A stretch of 64,000 nucleotides of DNA from Bog-105 sp965277435 (lineage in GTDB: Bacteria > Acidobacteriota > Terriglobia > Bryobacterales > Bryobacteraceae), in the NCBI GenBank assembly GCA_965277435.1, contig OZ255821.1, positions 992,001-1,056,000 on the forward strand, in the 5' to 3' direction. Positions within the stretch are counted from its first letter, which is position 1; each line of letters starts with the position of its first letter. Shown piece after piece: positions 6,819 through 15,721 of the stretch. The position numbers were made by a program, and so were the translations under genes. The notes beneath the pieces were generated by a model. It was not told the DNA's origin. It searched no databases and saw only the letters and a list, made by a program, of their open reading frames with translations.

Positions 6819-8566
6819 CGCGCCGCCGCCTCCAGGTGGGCCGCAGGAACAGCTTGCTCTACCACCATCCCGTTTTCCACAACAATCACCTGATCGCCCA
6901 GACTCACCAATGCCGGACGGTGCGTCACGATGAGCAGCGTGCACCGGCCGCCCAGTGCCCGCAGTGTTTCGCGAATGGCGGCCTCAGCAGCTGGATCGAG
7001 CGCTGAACTCGGCTCGTCCAGCACTAAAATCTTCGGCTGTCGCAACAGCGCCCGGGCAATCGCGAGACGCTGTCTCTGTCCCGCTGACAAGGCCAGCCCG
7101 CGCTCACCGATCGCGGTTTCATAGCCTTCCGGCAACAGAGCAATAAACTCGTCAATGCCTGCTGCGCGGCACGCTTCCCGGTACTCCGCTTCGCTTGCGT
7201 CCGGCCAGGCAAACAACAGGTTTTCGCGAATGCTGCCGAAGAAGAAAAATGGAGTCTGATCCACCAATCCGACGGCGGCGCGCAAGTCCGCCATCTTCAC
7301 GTAGCGCAGATCCTGGCCGTCAATAGAAACCTTGCCGGCGCTGGGATCGAAAAAGCGCAACAGTAAATCCGCGGCTGTCGATTTGCCCGATCCACTAGGC
7401 CCGGCGATCACCGCCGTCGAGCCGCCGGGTATGTCGAACGAGACCCGATGTAGCGTTTGGGCGCGCCCGCGATAAGAGAAGCAGACTTCTTCGAAGCGCA
7501 CACTTCCCTCACGAACCGCCAGCGTTTGCGCGTTCTCTGCTTCGCTGACTTCAGCAGGCTCATCCAGCAGCTCGAACACCCGCCGCAACGAGACGGAACC
7601 AGTAATCAAGGCGGAATACGAACCGATGAGGCTTTGCACCGGCGATAGCAGCCGCGAGTGATACGCCATGAAAGCCATCAGGCTGCCGAGCGTTAGTGCG
7701 CCCGCAATCACCAGCGAACCTCCATAAAGGAACAGCCCCGCCACCGAAAGCGTCAGCACTGCGCCCGGCAGCGCTCCGGCAATGAACGAGGTGGTCTGCA
7801 TCGCAAGTAAGCCTGTCACAAACGCGTCATTATGGCCGCGAAATTCCTGGTTCTTACGCTCCTGCGCATTTTGCGTGATCAGCAAACGCATTCCAAGAAC
7901 GGCATCGATGAGAAAGCTCCCGATACGCGCGCTTTGCTGCCGCACTACCTGCACCTTATCCCGCAATCGCTCCTGATACGGACGCATGGCCCACAGCAGC
8001 AGCGGTATCGTGGCCACGCTGATCAGAAACATCCGCCAATTGAGCGAGGCCATAAGCAGAGCGCTTCCTATTAAGAACAGGATGTTGGTCGGCAGCGAGA
8101 GTAGTGTGTCGGAGCTGAGCCGCTGCAGCTCGCTGATGTCGTTGTTTAACCGCGAGACGATTTCGCCGGTCTGGGTGCGCGCGAAATACTGTGGCGAGAG
8201 CGTCTGCAATTTGCGAAACGCCTCCAGCCGCATATCGAACAGCACCGCCGCCGAGACTTTTGTATAGAGATAGGTGGTCAGCATGCCGAAGCCGAACGAG
8301 AGTCCGGCGCAGATGCCCATCCAGCAGGCCAGCAGCCACAGATCCCGCATGTTATGCCGGTTGAGCGCATCGTCGATCAACAGCTTCGTCAGGTACGGCT
8401 GTGCCAGCGTGACGGCGGAGGAGAAGAAACTGAGCGCAAACAGCGGCAGGAAGCGCATGCCGTGCGGACGCAGAAAGGCGAGCGAGCGCCCATAGAGTTT
8501 GTAAGGAATAGAGCCTCGTAGGGTAGGCTTCAGCCTGCCATCAGTTCCTGTCAGTCCCGCAGCCAA
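6815..8566 (-). CDS. qhpF: ABC exporter QhpF, permease fused to ATPase
   Basis: A 583-residue half-transporter of the MsbA/LapB-like exporter type. The membrane domain fills about residues 30-320 with six hydrophobic segments. The ATPase follows, with Walker A GPSGSGKST (about 388), signature LSAGQRQRLAIARALL (about 490), Walker B ILVLDEPSSALD, and the H-loop IVTHRP. In the characterised operon QhpF exports the crosslinked gamma subunit to the periplasm. The start is a TTG with GGGAG nine bases upstream, 4 bp after the qhpB stop. Its stop overlaps the qhpE TTG start. Confidence 0.88.
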   Translation of the reverse strand: MAAGLTGTDGRLKPTLRGSIPYKLYGRSLAFLRPHGMRFLPLFALSFFSSAVTLAQPYLTKLLIDDALNRHNMRDLWLLACWMGICAGLSFGFGMLTTYLYTKVSAAVLFDMRLEAFRKLQTLSPQYFARTQTGEIVSRLNNDISELQRLSSDTLLSLPTNILFLIGSALLMASLNWRMFLISVATIPLLLWAMRPYQERLRDKVQVVRQQSARIGSFLIDAVLGMRLLITQNAQERKNQEFRGHNDAFVTGLLAMQTTSFIAGALPGAVLTLSVAGLFLYGGSLVIAGALTLGSLMAFMAYHSRLLSPVQSLIGSYSALITGSVSLRRVFELLDEPAEVSEAENAQTLAVREGSVRFEEVCFSYRGRAQTLHRVSFDIPGGSTAVIAGPSGSGKSTAADLLLRFFDPSAGKVSIDGQDLRYVKMADLRAAVGLVDQTPFFFFGSIRENLLFAWPDASEAEYREACRAAGIDEFIALLPEGYETAIGERGLALSAGQRQRLAIARALLRQPKILVLDEPSSALDPAAEAAIRETLRALGGRCTLLIVTHRPALVSLGDQVIVVENGMVVEQAVPAAHLEAAAR

Positions 8567-8570
8567 CCCT

Positions 8571-9671
8571 TTACGCTCCCGGCGCCATCACCATGTTCGA
8601 GGTGGTGTCGGCGTTCAGATCAATCGTCTTGGTCAACTTCAAAGTTTTGCTGTCGTAACAGTCCACCTGAAAACCCGCCACATAGATGTAGAGCGAAGTC
8701 CCGCTCGGCGAAAGCGCCAGATCGAATCTCCGTCTGCCGTCAAACTCTGCCTTCTGAATGAGTTGCTTGCTCTTCATATCGAAGACCCAGAACTCGCTGC
8801 GCTTATTGCCGTGCAGACCGCTCATCGATACTGTGTAACCGCGGGAGCGGTCGGGCGTGAGCCAGAGCGCCATGGTGTGCGTCGTGCTCGGGCCCACCGG
8901 CGTGAAATTGATGTTGCGCGTGGCCAGATCGATGTCGGCAATGCCGAAAACGGGCCGGTGCACGACCGGATCGGAAGCCACGAATAGCGAAGTGACTTTG
9001 CCAGGCGCGTCGTTTGGATTATCCACCAGATTTAGAGACACCGTTTGAAAGCCTGGATAAGCCGGTTTCGCCAGATCGATCGTGTCGATCAGCTTGAAAT
9101 CGGAGGTCTGAAAGATCTGAATGTTTTGCCGGAAGGTATAGAGATATTTGTTGTCCGGCGACAAGCGGAATCCGCACATTACGTACAGGCCGCCCAAGCC
9201 GTACAGATCTTCGTCTTTGGGAAACGGCGAGGTACGCACGATCTTATGCAGTGCGAGATCGATCACCACAAACTCCGCCGGCTCCCGCTCAAACCGGTCG
9301 ATCTGTTTCGTCGAAGGAATTACGATGCTATAGAGATACTTTCCATCGCTGCTGACAGCGCCCCCCGCCAGCCGGTACTCTCTGCCATCGACGTCGAGCG
9401 AAAACGAGTCGATCACTTTGTGCGAGGGCACGTCAATCGTGACCACACCGCTTTTGCGCGGCGTAAACGCATAGACGCGCTGGTGGTCTTCCGACATGAT
9501 CAGTTGCATCGGCACATCTGCGCCGATGTCGATGCGGTCGGTCACCGTCTGGCTGGCTTCGTCCAGCACGAGTACGTGATGCGGCCACGCGCCTAAAAAC
9601 ATCGTGCCGCCGTACGCCGTGGCGCCTCCCAAGAACAGCACCAGTAAAAAGAAAAACTTTCGATTCATCAT
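8571..9671 (-). CDS. qhpB: amine dehydrogenase beta subunit QhpB (beta-propeller)
   Basis: The 366-residue protein carries a clear Sec signal (FFFLLVLFLGGATAYGG) and then a repeated YVTN-like WD propeller pattern: VTIDVPSHKVIDSF, FVVIDLALHKIVRT, WVFDMKSKQLIQKA and VDCYDSKTLKLTKTIDL. The periplasmic beta subunit of quinohemoprotein amine dehydrogenase is a seven-bladed propeller that helps form the active site around the quinone of the gamma subunit. GGAAGGA lies directly before two tandem ATGs (9671 and 9668); the second has the better spacing. It is separated from qhpC by 134 bp that contain a palindromic repeat. Confidence 0.85.
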   Translation of the reverse strand: MMNRKFFFLLVLFLGGATAYGGTMFLGAWPHHVLVLDEASQTVTDRIDIGADVPMQLIMSEDHQRVYAFTPRKSGVVTIDVPSHKVIDSFSLDVDGREYRLAGGAVSSDGKYLYSIVIPSTKQIDRFEREPAEFVVIDLALHKIVRTSPFPKDEDLYGLGGLYVMCGFRLSPDNKYLYTFRQNIQIFQTSDFKLIDTIDLAKPAYPGFQTVSLNLVDNPNDAPGKVTSLFVASDPVVHRPVFGIADIDLATRNINFTPVGPSTTHTMALWLTPDRSRGYTVSMSGLHGNKRSEFWVFDMKSKQLIQKAEFDGRRRFDLALSPSGTSLYIYVAGFQVDCYDSKTLKLTKTIDLNADTTSNMVMAPGA

Positions 9672-9708
9672 TCCTTCCCAAATCTCGGAGACCGACGAAG
9701 AAGGATTG

Positions 9709-9772
9709 GCCGCAGATGAACGCTGATTGAAAATAAATGCTTTATCTGCGTTGATTCGTGTTCATCTGCGGC
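9709..9772. repeat. 64-bp palindromic intergenic repeat inside the qhp operon
   Basis: The arms GCCGCAGATGAAC (9709-9721) and GTTCATCTGCGGC (9760-9772) are perfect inverted repeats of 13 bp; inner parts such as GATTGA and ATCTGCGTTGATTCG are further related copies of the same motif. Elements beginning GCCGCAGATGAACRC are, from memory, a common dispersed repeat in Acidobacteria and Planctomycetes. It sits in the only real gap of the operon, between qhpC and qhpB, where it could act as an mRNA stabiliser or partial terminator. Confidence 0.75.
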
Positions 9773-9805
9773 TAACTTTTGTTCTTCATCGACTCTGTAC
9801 ACACC

Positions 9806-10159
9806 TTACGGATATACGATGTCTACGTTGCGCCAGTCCTTGGTGGCAGCTGCGCACTTGCTGGTCCAGTCTGGATAGCCGTTCAAATGGTCGGGCACCT
9901 GCGCCGGCCAGAAGCACGTGATGTAGCAATCGTAAATGTCGCGTTCCACCGGCTGGCACAGTCCGGCAGTACCGCCAGCTGCATCCACTTCCCAACCGGG
10001 GAAGAACGCCAGCGAGCAGCCCGTCGGAATGTGCGGCTTCTGCGCCGGTCCCCCGGCCACACCGTCTTCCTGCAATCCGTGCACGTCTTCTGCCGGGGAA
10101 TGAGTCACTTGTACTTCGAGACGCGCCGCCTTGCGATTAATCGGTCGAAGATGTTTCAT
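9806..10159 (-). CDS. qhpC: amine dehydrogenase gamma subunit QhpC with CTQ cofactor and thioether cage
   Basis: The 117-residue precursor carries the cysteine tryptophylquinone cofactor. Crosslink residues of the known enzyme fall in exact register with an offset of 41: Cys48-Glu57 (known Cys7-Glu16), Cys68-Asp74 (Cys27-Asp33), Cys82-Asp90 (Cys41-Asp49), and Cys78-Trp84 (Cys37-Trp43), the last pair forming CTQ. Residues 1-41 would be the leader bound by the radical-SAM enzyme and cut by QhpE, longer than the 28 residues reported in Paracoccus. An extra cysteine at 102 remains. The ATG overlaps the qhpD stop (ATGA). No Sec signal is present, as expected for export by QhpF. Confidence 0.93.
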   Translation of the reverse strand: MKHLRPINRKAARLEVQVTHSPAEDVHGLQEDGVAGGPAQKPHIPTGCSLAFFPGWEVDAAGGTAGLCQPVERDIYDCYITCFWPAQVPDHLNGYPDWTSKCAAATKDWRNVDIVYP

Positions 10160-11592
10160 TGTTGTGGCTTCCTATCCTCGAAATACTGCAAGAACCCTGG
10201 GTTCTTCTCCGCGATCACGCCGTAGATGCCGAGGCACACGTCCGTCCAACCGCGAATCCAGTCGCAGTAATGCAGGTTTGCGTGGCCTGTATCGCCATAC
10301 CGCACGAAGGCCTCGTGATGACAGCCGCCGGCGCATAGCGGACGCGCCCAGCAGGTCTGGCATTCATATTTGTTGCTCACATTGCCGCGCGCCAGAAAAT
10401 CATGCTTCTTTTCCTTGTCCATGCCGGTGCTGATATGCCCGAGCTTGTGCGTATCGGAATCGACAAAGCGGTGGCACGGCGCGATGTCGCCTGAAGGGCC
10501 GACACCCACCAGCCCCAACCCGGCCCCACAGGGATGCGATTTGCTGATTCCCTGATGCAGTTCCGACAAGGTATCGCTCACGTTCGAAAACCCGTGGTGC
10601 TGATTGCGCAGCGCAAACTCCAGATACTCTTCCGCCAGCGCGGTAAATTGCGCGAGTACCGCATCCATGCCGGGCTCGTTGATCGAATACAAACGATTGG
10701 GCGCAGTCGTCACGGGCGCGAACCCGACTTCGTGAAAACCCATGTCGTGCTTCAGATGCTTGTAAATTTTGAGCACATCGATGTCCTGCGTGGTGAGCGT
10801 AACGCGCGCCGCAATCGGACGGGTGCGATGTTTCGCCAGCAGTTCTCTGACTTTAGGCGCAATAATGTCGTACGTCCCGCGCCCGTTCGGCAGCACGCGG
10901 AACTGATCGTTCATCTCCTTCGGCCCATCGATACTCACCGTTACGCCGATTTCATTGGTGGCCAGAAACTCGATCACCGAAGGCGTCAGCAGCGTGGCGT
11001 TGGTGGTCAAACTGAAATCGATCTTCTGGCCGTGCAGCGCCGCCTGGTCGCGTGCATAGACCACCACCTGTTTGAGCAGCGGGAAATTCATCAGCGTCTC
11101 GCCGCCGAAAAATGTGATGTGAATCGTGCCCCGCCCGGTGCTCTCTTTAAGCAGGTAATCCACACTGCCGCGCGCCGTCTCCCAGTCCATGAACTTCTGC
11201 TTGCCTTCGGGCGTAGCTACTTTGTCGGCGCCGAATTCATAGCAGTATGTACAGGAAAGATTGCATTGATTGGTGACGTTCAGCACCATCGTCTGCAGCG
11301 GAAAATCGTCAGGCGGCTCCTGCACGATGTTTTCAAATCCCGTCTCGTCGCGCACCGCCCGCAACTCAAATAACTCATGCAGACAAGTCCGCACTTCTTC
11401 CGCGTCGAACCCTTGCGCGGCCACGTCCCGGATCACGTGTTCTTCGGTCCCGGAGTCGGCCGTCAAGCGGTCGAGAATCGCCCGGCTCAGCACATCCAGT
11501 TCAAAAATTCCGCCGCTCGGGACCAGGTATCCAAACTGCGATTCCACTCCCGTGAATGTATGAATCTCTCCAATTGAATACGTTGTGCTCAT
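10156..11592 (-). CDS. qhpD: radical-SAM/SPASM thioether-forming enzyme QhpD
   Basis: The 478-residue enzyme forms the Cys-to-Asp/Glu thioether crosslinks in QhpC. The N-terminal ~90 residues resemble a peptide-binding region. The SAM [4Fe-4S] motif C110-x3-C114-x2-C117 (QCNLSCTYCYEFG) opens the barrel, followed by FFGGETLMNF, which binds SAM. The C-terminal SPASM region includes HPCGAGLG, APCHRF, YECQTCWARPLCAGGC and LHYCDW, giving auxiliary-cluster cysteines. Its ATG overlaps the qhpA stop and its stop overlaps the qhpC start, so enzyme and substrate are translationally coupled. It belongs to the same broad class as the PqqE and mycofactocin maturases. Confidence 0.92.
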   Translation of the reverse strand: MSTTYSIGEIHTFTGVESQFGYLVPSGGIFELDVLSRAILDRLTADSGTEEHVIRDVAAQGFDAEEVRTCLHELFELRAVRDETGFENIVQEPPDDFPLQTMVLNVTNQCNLSCTYCYEFGADKVATPEGKQKFMDWETARGSVDYLLKESTGRGTIHITFFGGETLMNFPLLKQVVVYARDQAALHGQKIDFSLTTNATLLTPSVIEFLATNEIGVTVSIDGPKEMNDQFRVLPNGRGTYDIIAPKVRELLAKHRTRPIAARVTLTTQDIDVLKIYKHLKHDMGFHEVGFAPVTTAPNRLYSINEPGMDAVLAQFTALAEEYLEFALRNQHHGFSNVSDTLSELHQGISKSHPCGAGLGLVGVGPSGDIAPCHRFVDSDTHKLGHISTGMDKEKKHDFLARGNVSNKYECQTCWARPLCAGGCHHEAFVRYGDTGHANLHYCDWIRGWTDVCLGIYGVIAEKNPGFLQYFEDRKPQQ

Positions 11593-13313
11593 GGCGCCAC
11601 CTCTGGCTGATCGAATCTCAAGTACTGCGGTACGGTCACAATCAAATAACTTCTCGCCGTCAAGGGCTTGGCTTTATCTCCGGCCACTTTGGGCGGCGGC
11701 AGATCCCGATCGAGTTCCGCTTCCACCCACACATCGCCATAATTGTTCTTGGAAAAACGGCGCTCCGGATTCGGACCTTCATGCGCGGGCGTAAACAGTC
11801 CCGTTTCCGAGTTCAGCGTGCCCACATAATTTGTATCGTCGTCGCCGTAGACCGCATAAAACTCTTTCATCGTCCACTTGGCATGCACCGGCCCGATCGG
11901 CAGATCATCCGCCGTGTTGGACTTGCCGTCGGGGCCGTTCAAGTAGGCGATAGCTTCAAACTGCACAAAGCCTTTCGGGTGCGCCACCCCGCCCAGCCGC
12001 GAGAGCGCCGTATCCGGAATCACTTTGATGAAATCGATATGGTCATAGAGCGCCACAGCCGAAGGCAGCACCACTCCACTGAGTGCAATGTCGCGCTTGC
12101 CGGGGCGCGCGTCTTTGGCTACCGTCACTTCCGCCTTGAAATGCGTCGGAGTCACTTCCGAAATGCGATCGATCGTCAACCCTTTCCCCAGATCCAGATC
12201 CGCCGGCTTCACGCCTTTCTGAAAGCCATCGCCAAAGATCTGCACAGTTCGTGTCTCTCCGGCGCGCAGCATGGGATCGTCAACGCCTAAAATCGTCACG
12301 CCCGCACGCGGCCTGCACATGCGCACTTCGAAGCCGAACTCCTGATAGTCGCCCCACATCCAGCGGCCTTGCGCTTCGGAGGCATCGCGCGACAACATCA
12401 TCGTCTCGCGCACGGTAGCCGCCGCTTGCGGGTCCTTTATAAGCTTGGCGTCCTGCGAACGGCCCCGCCAGGCATACCCCTGGTACACAGTTGTTTTGCC
12501 GCTGCGCATCATCACCGCGCCGCTCTTCGCCGAGACCAGCCGCGTGCGCGTGGCATATACATCCGGATCCGAAGTTTTCTCAACATTCATCTCCCCGTAA
12601 TAGGCGCCTTCGCCTGGTTTATAAGCCGTCACCAGCCACTTGCCCGTCACATGAGGCGACTGCACCGTTGTCTGGAAAGCGGCCCATTCCGGCGTGTGCA
12701 ACGGATATTTGTCCTGCATGTAGGAAATGGCTTTTTCGAACGGCTGGCGCATGTCGGCGCCTGGAGGAGGCGCCGGCGCGCCCGGTTCCGGAGGGGGCCG
12801 CAAAAACGTCGTCAACTCCGCCGACGGGAAATAACCGACATGCATGTTGTAGAGCAGCTGCCATTCGTCCTTGGAGCGCCGCCAGGAGGCCGGTTTGCCA
12901 AACGCATGACACGCATTGCAAACCTCTTTCGTTTGCTCTGGAACGCTTTCATCGACCACGCGCTGTTCGACAAACCACTCGACGGGCTGCGCCTCTTCGG
13001 GCGCCAGCCCATGTTCGTTGGCCAGGTAATGCAGAATCTCTCGTGCTTCGGGCGAGGTAAGGCGCAGCCCGTTTAACCGCACCATGCGCTTAATTACTTC
13101 TTCCCAACCTTCGGGCGTCGTCCGCACCCAGGAAATGCGCGTGAGATTACCGGCCGCATCCGCCTTGTGACAACCGCCGCACTTTTCAATGACGAGCTGA
13201 TTTTTGACCGGCAGGCCTTCTTCGGCAGGAAGAGGCGGCGGCAACGCAGCGGCGCTAAGCGTAATAAGGAGGAAAGCCGGAATGAGCAGCCGATCAATTG
13301 TTATGAGTCCCAC
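11589..13313 (-). CDS. qhpA: amine dehydrogenase alpha subunit QhpA, diheme cytochrome c
   Basis: First gene of the operon, 574 residues from a GTG at 13313 that has AAGGA six bases upstream; the upstream TTG at 13346 would add residues unlike a signal peptide. The N terminus is a Sec signal (LLIPAFLLITLSAAA). Two c-type heme sites are seen, CGGCH at residues 45-49 and CNACH at 132-136. The remainder matches the beta-barrel and Ig-like domains II-IV of the alpha subunit. The periplasmic enzyme oxidises primary amines and passes electrons from CTQ through the hemes to a soluble carrier. Confidence 0.9.
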   Translation of the reverse strand: MGLITIDRLLIPAFLLITLSAAALPPPLPAEEGLPVKNQLVIEKCGGCHKADAAGNLTRISWVRTTPEGWEEVIKRMVRLNGLRLTSPEAREILHYLANEHGLAPEEAQPVEWFVEQRVVDESVPEQTKEVCNACHAFGKPASWRRSKDEWQLLYNMHVGYFPSAELTTFLRPPPEPGAPAPPPGADMRQPFEKAISYMQDKYPLHTPEWAAFQTTVQSPHVTGKWLVTAYKPGEGAYYGEMNVEKTSDPDVYATRTRLVSAKSGAVMMRSGKTTVYQGYAWRGRSQDAKLIKDPQAAATVRETMMLSRDASEAQGRWMWGDYQEFGFEVRMCRPRAGVTILGVDDPMLRAGETRTVQIFGDGFQKGVKPADLDLGKGLTIDRISEVTPTHFKAEVTVAKDARPGKRDIALSGVVLPSAVALYDHIDFIKVIPDTALSRLGGVAHPKGFVQFEAIAYLNGPDGKSNTADDLPIGPVHAKWTMKEFYAVYGDDDTNYVGTLNSETGLFTPAHEGPNPERRFSKNNYGDVWVEAELDRDLPPPKVAGDKAKPLTARSYLIVTVPQYLRFDQPEVAP

Positions 13314-13491
13314 TTGTGTCCTTGCGTGACGGTACCGAAATACCAAGCACGGAGTTCCTATATCGGCGAGGACACGGGGGACGGGCTTCCGGGCTGAATT
13401 GCCTTGGAACGCAGGATATCACGCCTGCGCCCAGATGTGCAGAAAAAACAAATAGCGGGGATCGATCTCGGCCTGGGAAAAAGAATCATTA

Positions 13492-14412
13492 CTACTGACG
13501 CTCCTCGACTCGTAACGAGCCGGACGGCGCGAACGTAAGAGTTGTCCAAGCTCTGTCTAGCGTGGAGAAGACAAGATTGTCCCCTTCCGAGCCGATGAGC
13601 ACACCGCCGGGATCGCCGGCAACTTTCCGCCAGATTCCCTTTGAACGATCAAGAACGGCAAAGCGGGCTGAGTGGGACTTGAAGATCTTCGCGTAGACGT
13701 TACCGCTGGCCGTCATGGCGACGGCCATAAGGGATAGCCCGTCGGTCGTCTTCAGTTCGTATTTCCCCAGAAGGACCGCTGAGAAGTTAACTTCGATCCA
13801 GGTGCGGGCACCGGGGTGCAAAGTTGCGTTCCAGCCGATTCGATCGTTTGCAATATAGAGAAGCTGGCTCCCAAGAATGCTTTCGATTACAGGATGTTTG
13901 AGATCGCCGGCAATTTGAGACCAGGAAAGCGCCTGTCCCAATTCTGTGCCGTTTCGGGCGTAATGGTGCAGGACGTTGAAATCCTGAGTGCCGTCGTTTC
14001 CCGCGTTGTAACCGTCTGTCCAGATGGTGTGGTCCGGAGCAAAGACTACCTGCTGCGGAATGTAAGAGCCGGTATCTATCGTGCGTGTTAGGTGGCCGGT
14101 GAGATCGAGCAGTTCGATGCGGCCTTCTATCATGTGGGGCGACCGGTAAGCGCCGGCAACTGCGCCGTCAGAATCAACGGTCCACATGATGAAAGAAGAA
14201 TCTCCCGCCCGCTCTGGGGCGGAGAAAGCTGGCTTAGCATCACGACCGTAAAGCGTAACCTCCGTGTACTGTGGGCTATCCCAGCTAAGAAGGTAACCAT
14301 TTCTGTAGAAGGCGACACCAGGGAGATTTTCATATTTTGCAGTGACTGGCGGCTGAGCAACACACGCTGTGACGAGAGCGAAAGAAAGCAATAGCGACGA
14401 GACAGCACGCAT
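13492..14412 (-). CDS. secreted propeller-like protein of unknown function
   Basis: The 306-residue protein has a signal peptide (LLLSFALVTACVAQ; the cysteine could be lipidated but the lipobox is poor). The mature chain has repeated short beta units such as FIMWTVDSDGAVAGAYR, QVVFAPDHTIWTDGY, LYIANDRIGW and DNLVFSTLDRAWTTL, suggesting a propeller of the kind common in acidobacterial secretomes. GGACGA precedes the ATG. It lies upstream of qhpA on the same strand with a 178-bp gap, so it may or may not share transcripts with the qhp genes. No characterised family was recognised. Confidence 0.65.
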   Translation of the reverse strand: MRAVSSLLLSFALVTACVAQPPVTAKYENLPGVAFYRNGYLLSWDSPQYTEVTLYGRDAKPAFSAPERAGDSSFIMWTVDSDGAVAGAYRSPHMIEGRIELLDLTGHLTRTIDTGSYIPQQVVFAPDHTIWTDGYNAGNDGTQDFNVLHHYARNGTELGQALSWSQIAGDLKHPVIESILGSQLLYIANDRIGWNATLHPGARTWIEVNFSAVLLGKYELKTTDGLSLMAVAMTASGNVYAKIFKSHSARFAVLDRSKGIWRKVAGDPGGVLIGSEGDNLVFSTLDRAWTTLTFAPSGSLRVEERQ

Positions 14413-14575
14413 GCAATCGTCCTCTGCAGATATTTTAAAGGGAAAACCATTTTCAAATTCAGCCCCTGGAGTATCAGGTCAGTCCGCTCGAGTCCAACCG
14501 CGTTTTGCTCGCGTCAAGCGTACTCGCAGCCGAGCCGTTCCTGAACCCTTGCCGGCTGCTCGCGAGGTACGTGTA

Positions 14576-15589
14576 TTAGCTCTGGAGAAAGTCAGGCGCG
14601 AAGATGTCTTCGCAAGTCATACGCCGTTTCGACAGCCCTTGCTCGAAGTGGTAACGCAAAAAAGTATCGACCATCTTGCGATTTGCCTTCAAACCATAGG
14701 GCCACCAATCACCTGACGAACTCTGGCCGAGCAGTTCCACATCCTCGTCGATGAGTTTGCTGAACCACGGCACCATGGTAGCCATGTTGTTGAAGATCTC
14801 GCCTTTCGTGTACTGCTCGCGAGCGGCTTCCTTGGCGTCACAGAATGCCTGGTTTACGGAACGCAAAGTCTCCGGCTGCTCCTTTGCCAGTTCCTTGCGG
14901 ACGGCGACTGTGTGCATGGCAGGAAAGATCCCGGTTCGTTTAAAGTAGTCCCGCTCGGTGGCCTGAAACTCCGGGAAAAGGCGCGCCACCTGCGGTGACT
15001 TGTCGAGATAGCACTTCGGTACGTCAGCCGAAATGAGCGCGTCGATCTCTCCCTTTTCAAGTAGCGCTCCCAAATCCGTTCCGGGCGGCGCTGTGGTGAT
15101 GTCGATTCCAGCCGGATGCACGAGCGGCACGAAGTCCACCGGTTTCATGGGCCAATCCAATCCTCCGATCACCCAGCGGCTTTGCTCGGGTTTCACCCCA
15201 AATTCGTCCGAAAGAATGCCCTTGGGCCAAACGCCTGCATCATGACCATACATGGCGAACTCGCCAACGGTTTTTCCTGCCAGATCCTCCGGCTTCTTGA
15301 TCCCGCTCTTCGTATTGATATAGATCGCGGAATGCCGGAAGGCTCGCACGGGAAACACAGGAATGGCTAAGAACGGCGGATCGTCAAGATCCATGGTGCG
15401 CAGAAAGTAGGAGAGGCCGAGTTCTCCGACGTCGTAAGCGCGTTGCCGAACTAAGCGCTCAAACACTTCTGTGATGATCTGATGAGTTTCGTATTGCGCA
15501 TCGACACCGGCGATTTTTACGCTTCCATCCACGAGTGCGCGGTGACGATCGTAGTTTCCAAATCCGAGTTTCAGTTTTATGTTGGCCAT
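14576..15589 (-). CDS. PhtD/NMT1-like ligand-binding protein (4,5-dihydroxyphthalate decarboxylase family)
   Basis: The 337-residue protein resembles proteins annotated as 4,5-dihydroxyphthalate decarboxylase, built on the periplasmic-binding-protein fold. Seen features are LKLGFGNYDRHRALVDG at the start, ITEVFERLVRQRAYDVGELGLS (about residues 38-60), IKKPEDLAGKTVGE and LEKGEIDALIS. There is no signal peptide, so it should act in the cytoplasm as an enzyme or ligand sensor and not as a transporter subunit. AAGGAAGG precedes the ATG. It is divergent from a TetR regulator, which probably controls it (inference). The substrate cannot be read from the sequence. Confidence 0.7.
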   Translation of the reverse strand: MANIKLKLGFGNYDRHRALVDGSVKIAGVDAQYETHQIITEVFERLVRQRAYDVGELGLSYFLRTMDLDDPPFLAIPVFPVRAFRHSAIYINTKSGIKKPEDLAGKTVGEFAMYGHDAGVWPKGILSDEFGVKPEQSRWVIGGLDWPMKPVDFVPLVHPAGIDITTAPPGTDLGALLEKGEIDALISADVPKCYLDKSPQVARLFPEFQATERDYFKRTGIFPAMHTVAVRKELAKEQPETLRSVNQAFCDAKEAAREQYTKGEIFNNMATMVPWFSKLIDEDVELLGQSSSGDWWPYGLKANRKMVDTFLRYHFEQGLSKRRMTCEDIFAPDFLQS

Positions 15590-15721
15590 GCTTGCATCCT
15601 TCCTTCCAATCTCATAGCTTTCAAAATATGATCACGTTCAGTAATAAAGTGTTTCGCAGTGGTCGTTTTGGGCGAAGATTACGGTAGTGGCGATCAGCTA
15701 TTCAAATTTGCTGTTTTGGAA

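Noticed and set aside
6819..6944. Longer start for QhpE
   Set aside because: The added residues are a shadow of qhpF; the TTG at 6818 has a good ribosome binding site and begins right before the catalytic Asp motif.
13314..13346. TTG start of QhpA at 13346
   Set aside because: It gives an arginine-rich extension before the signal peptide and lacks the AAGGA that precedes the GTG at 13313.
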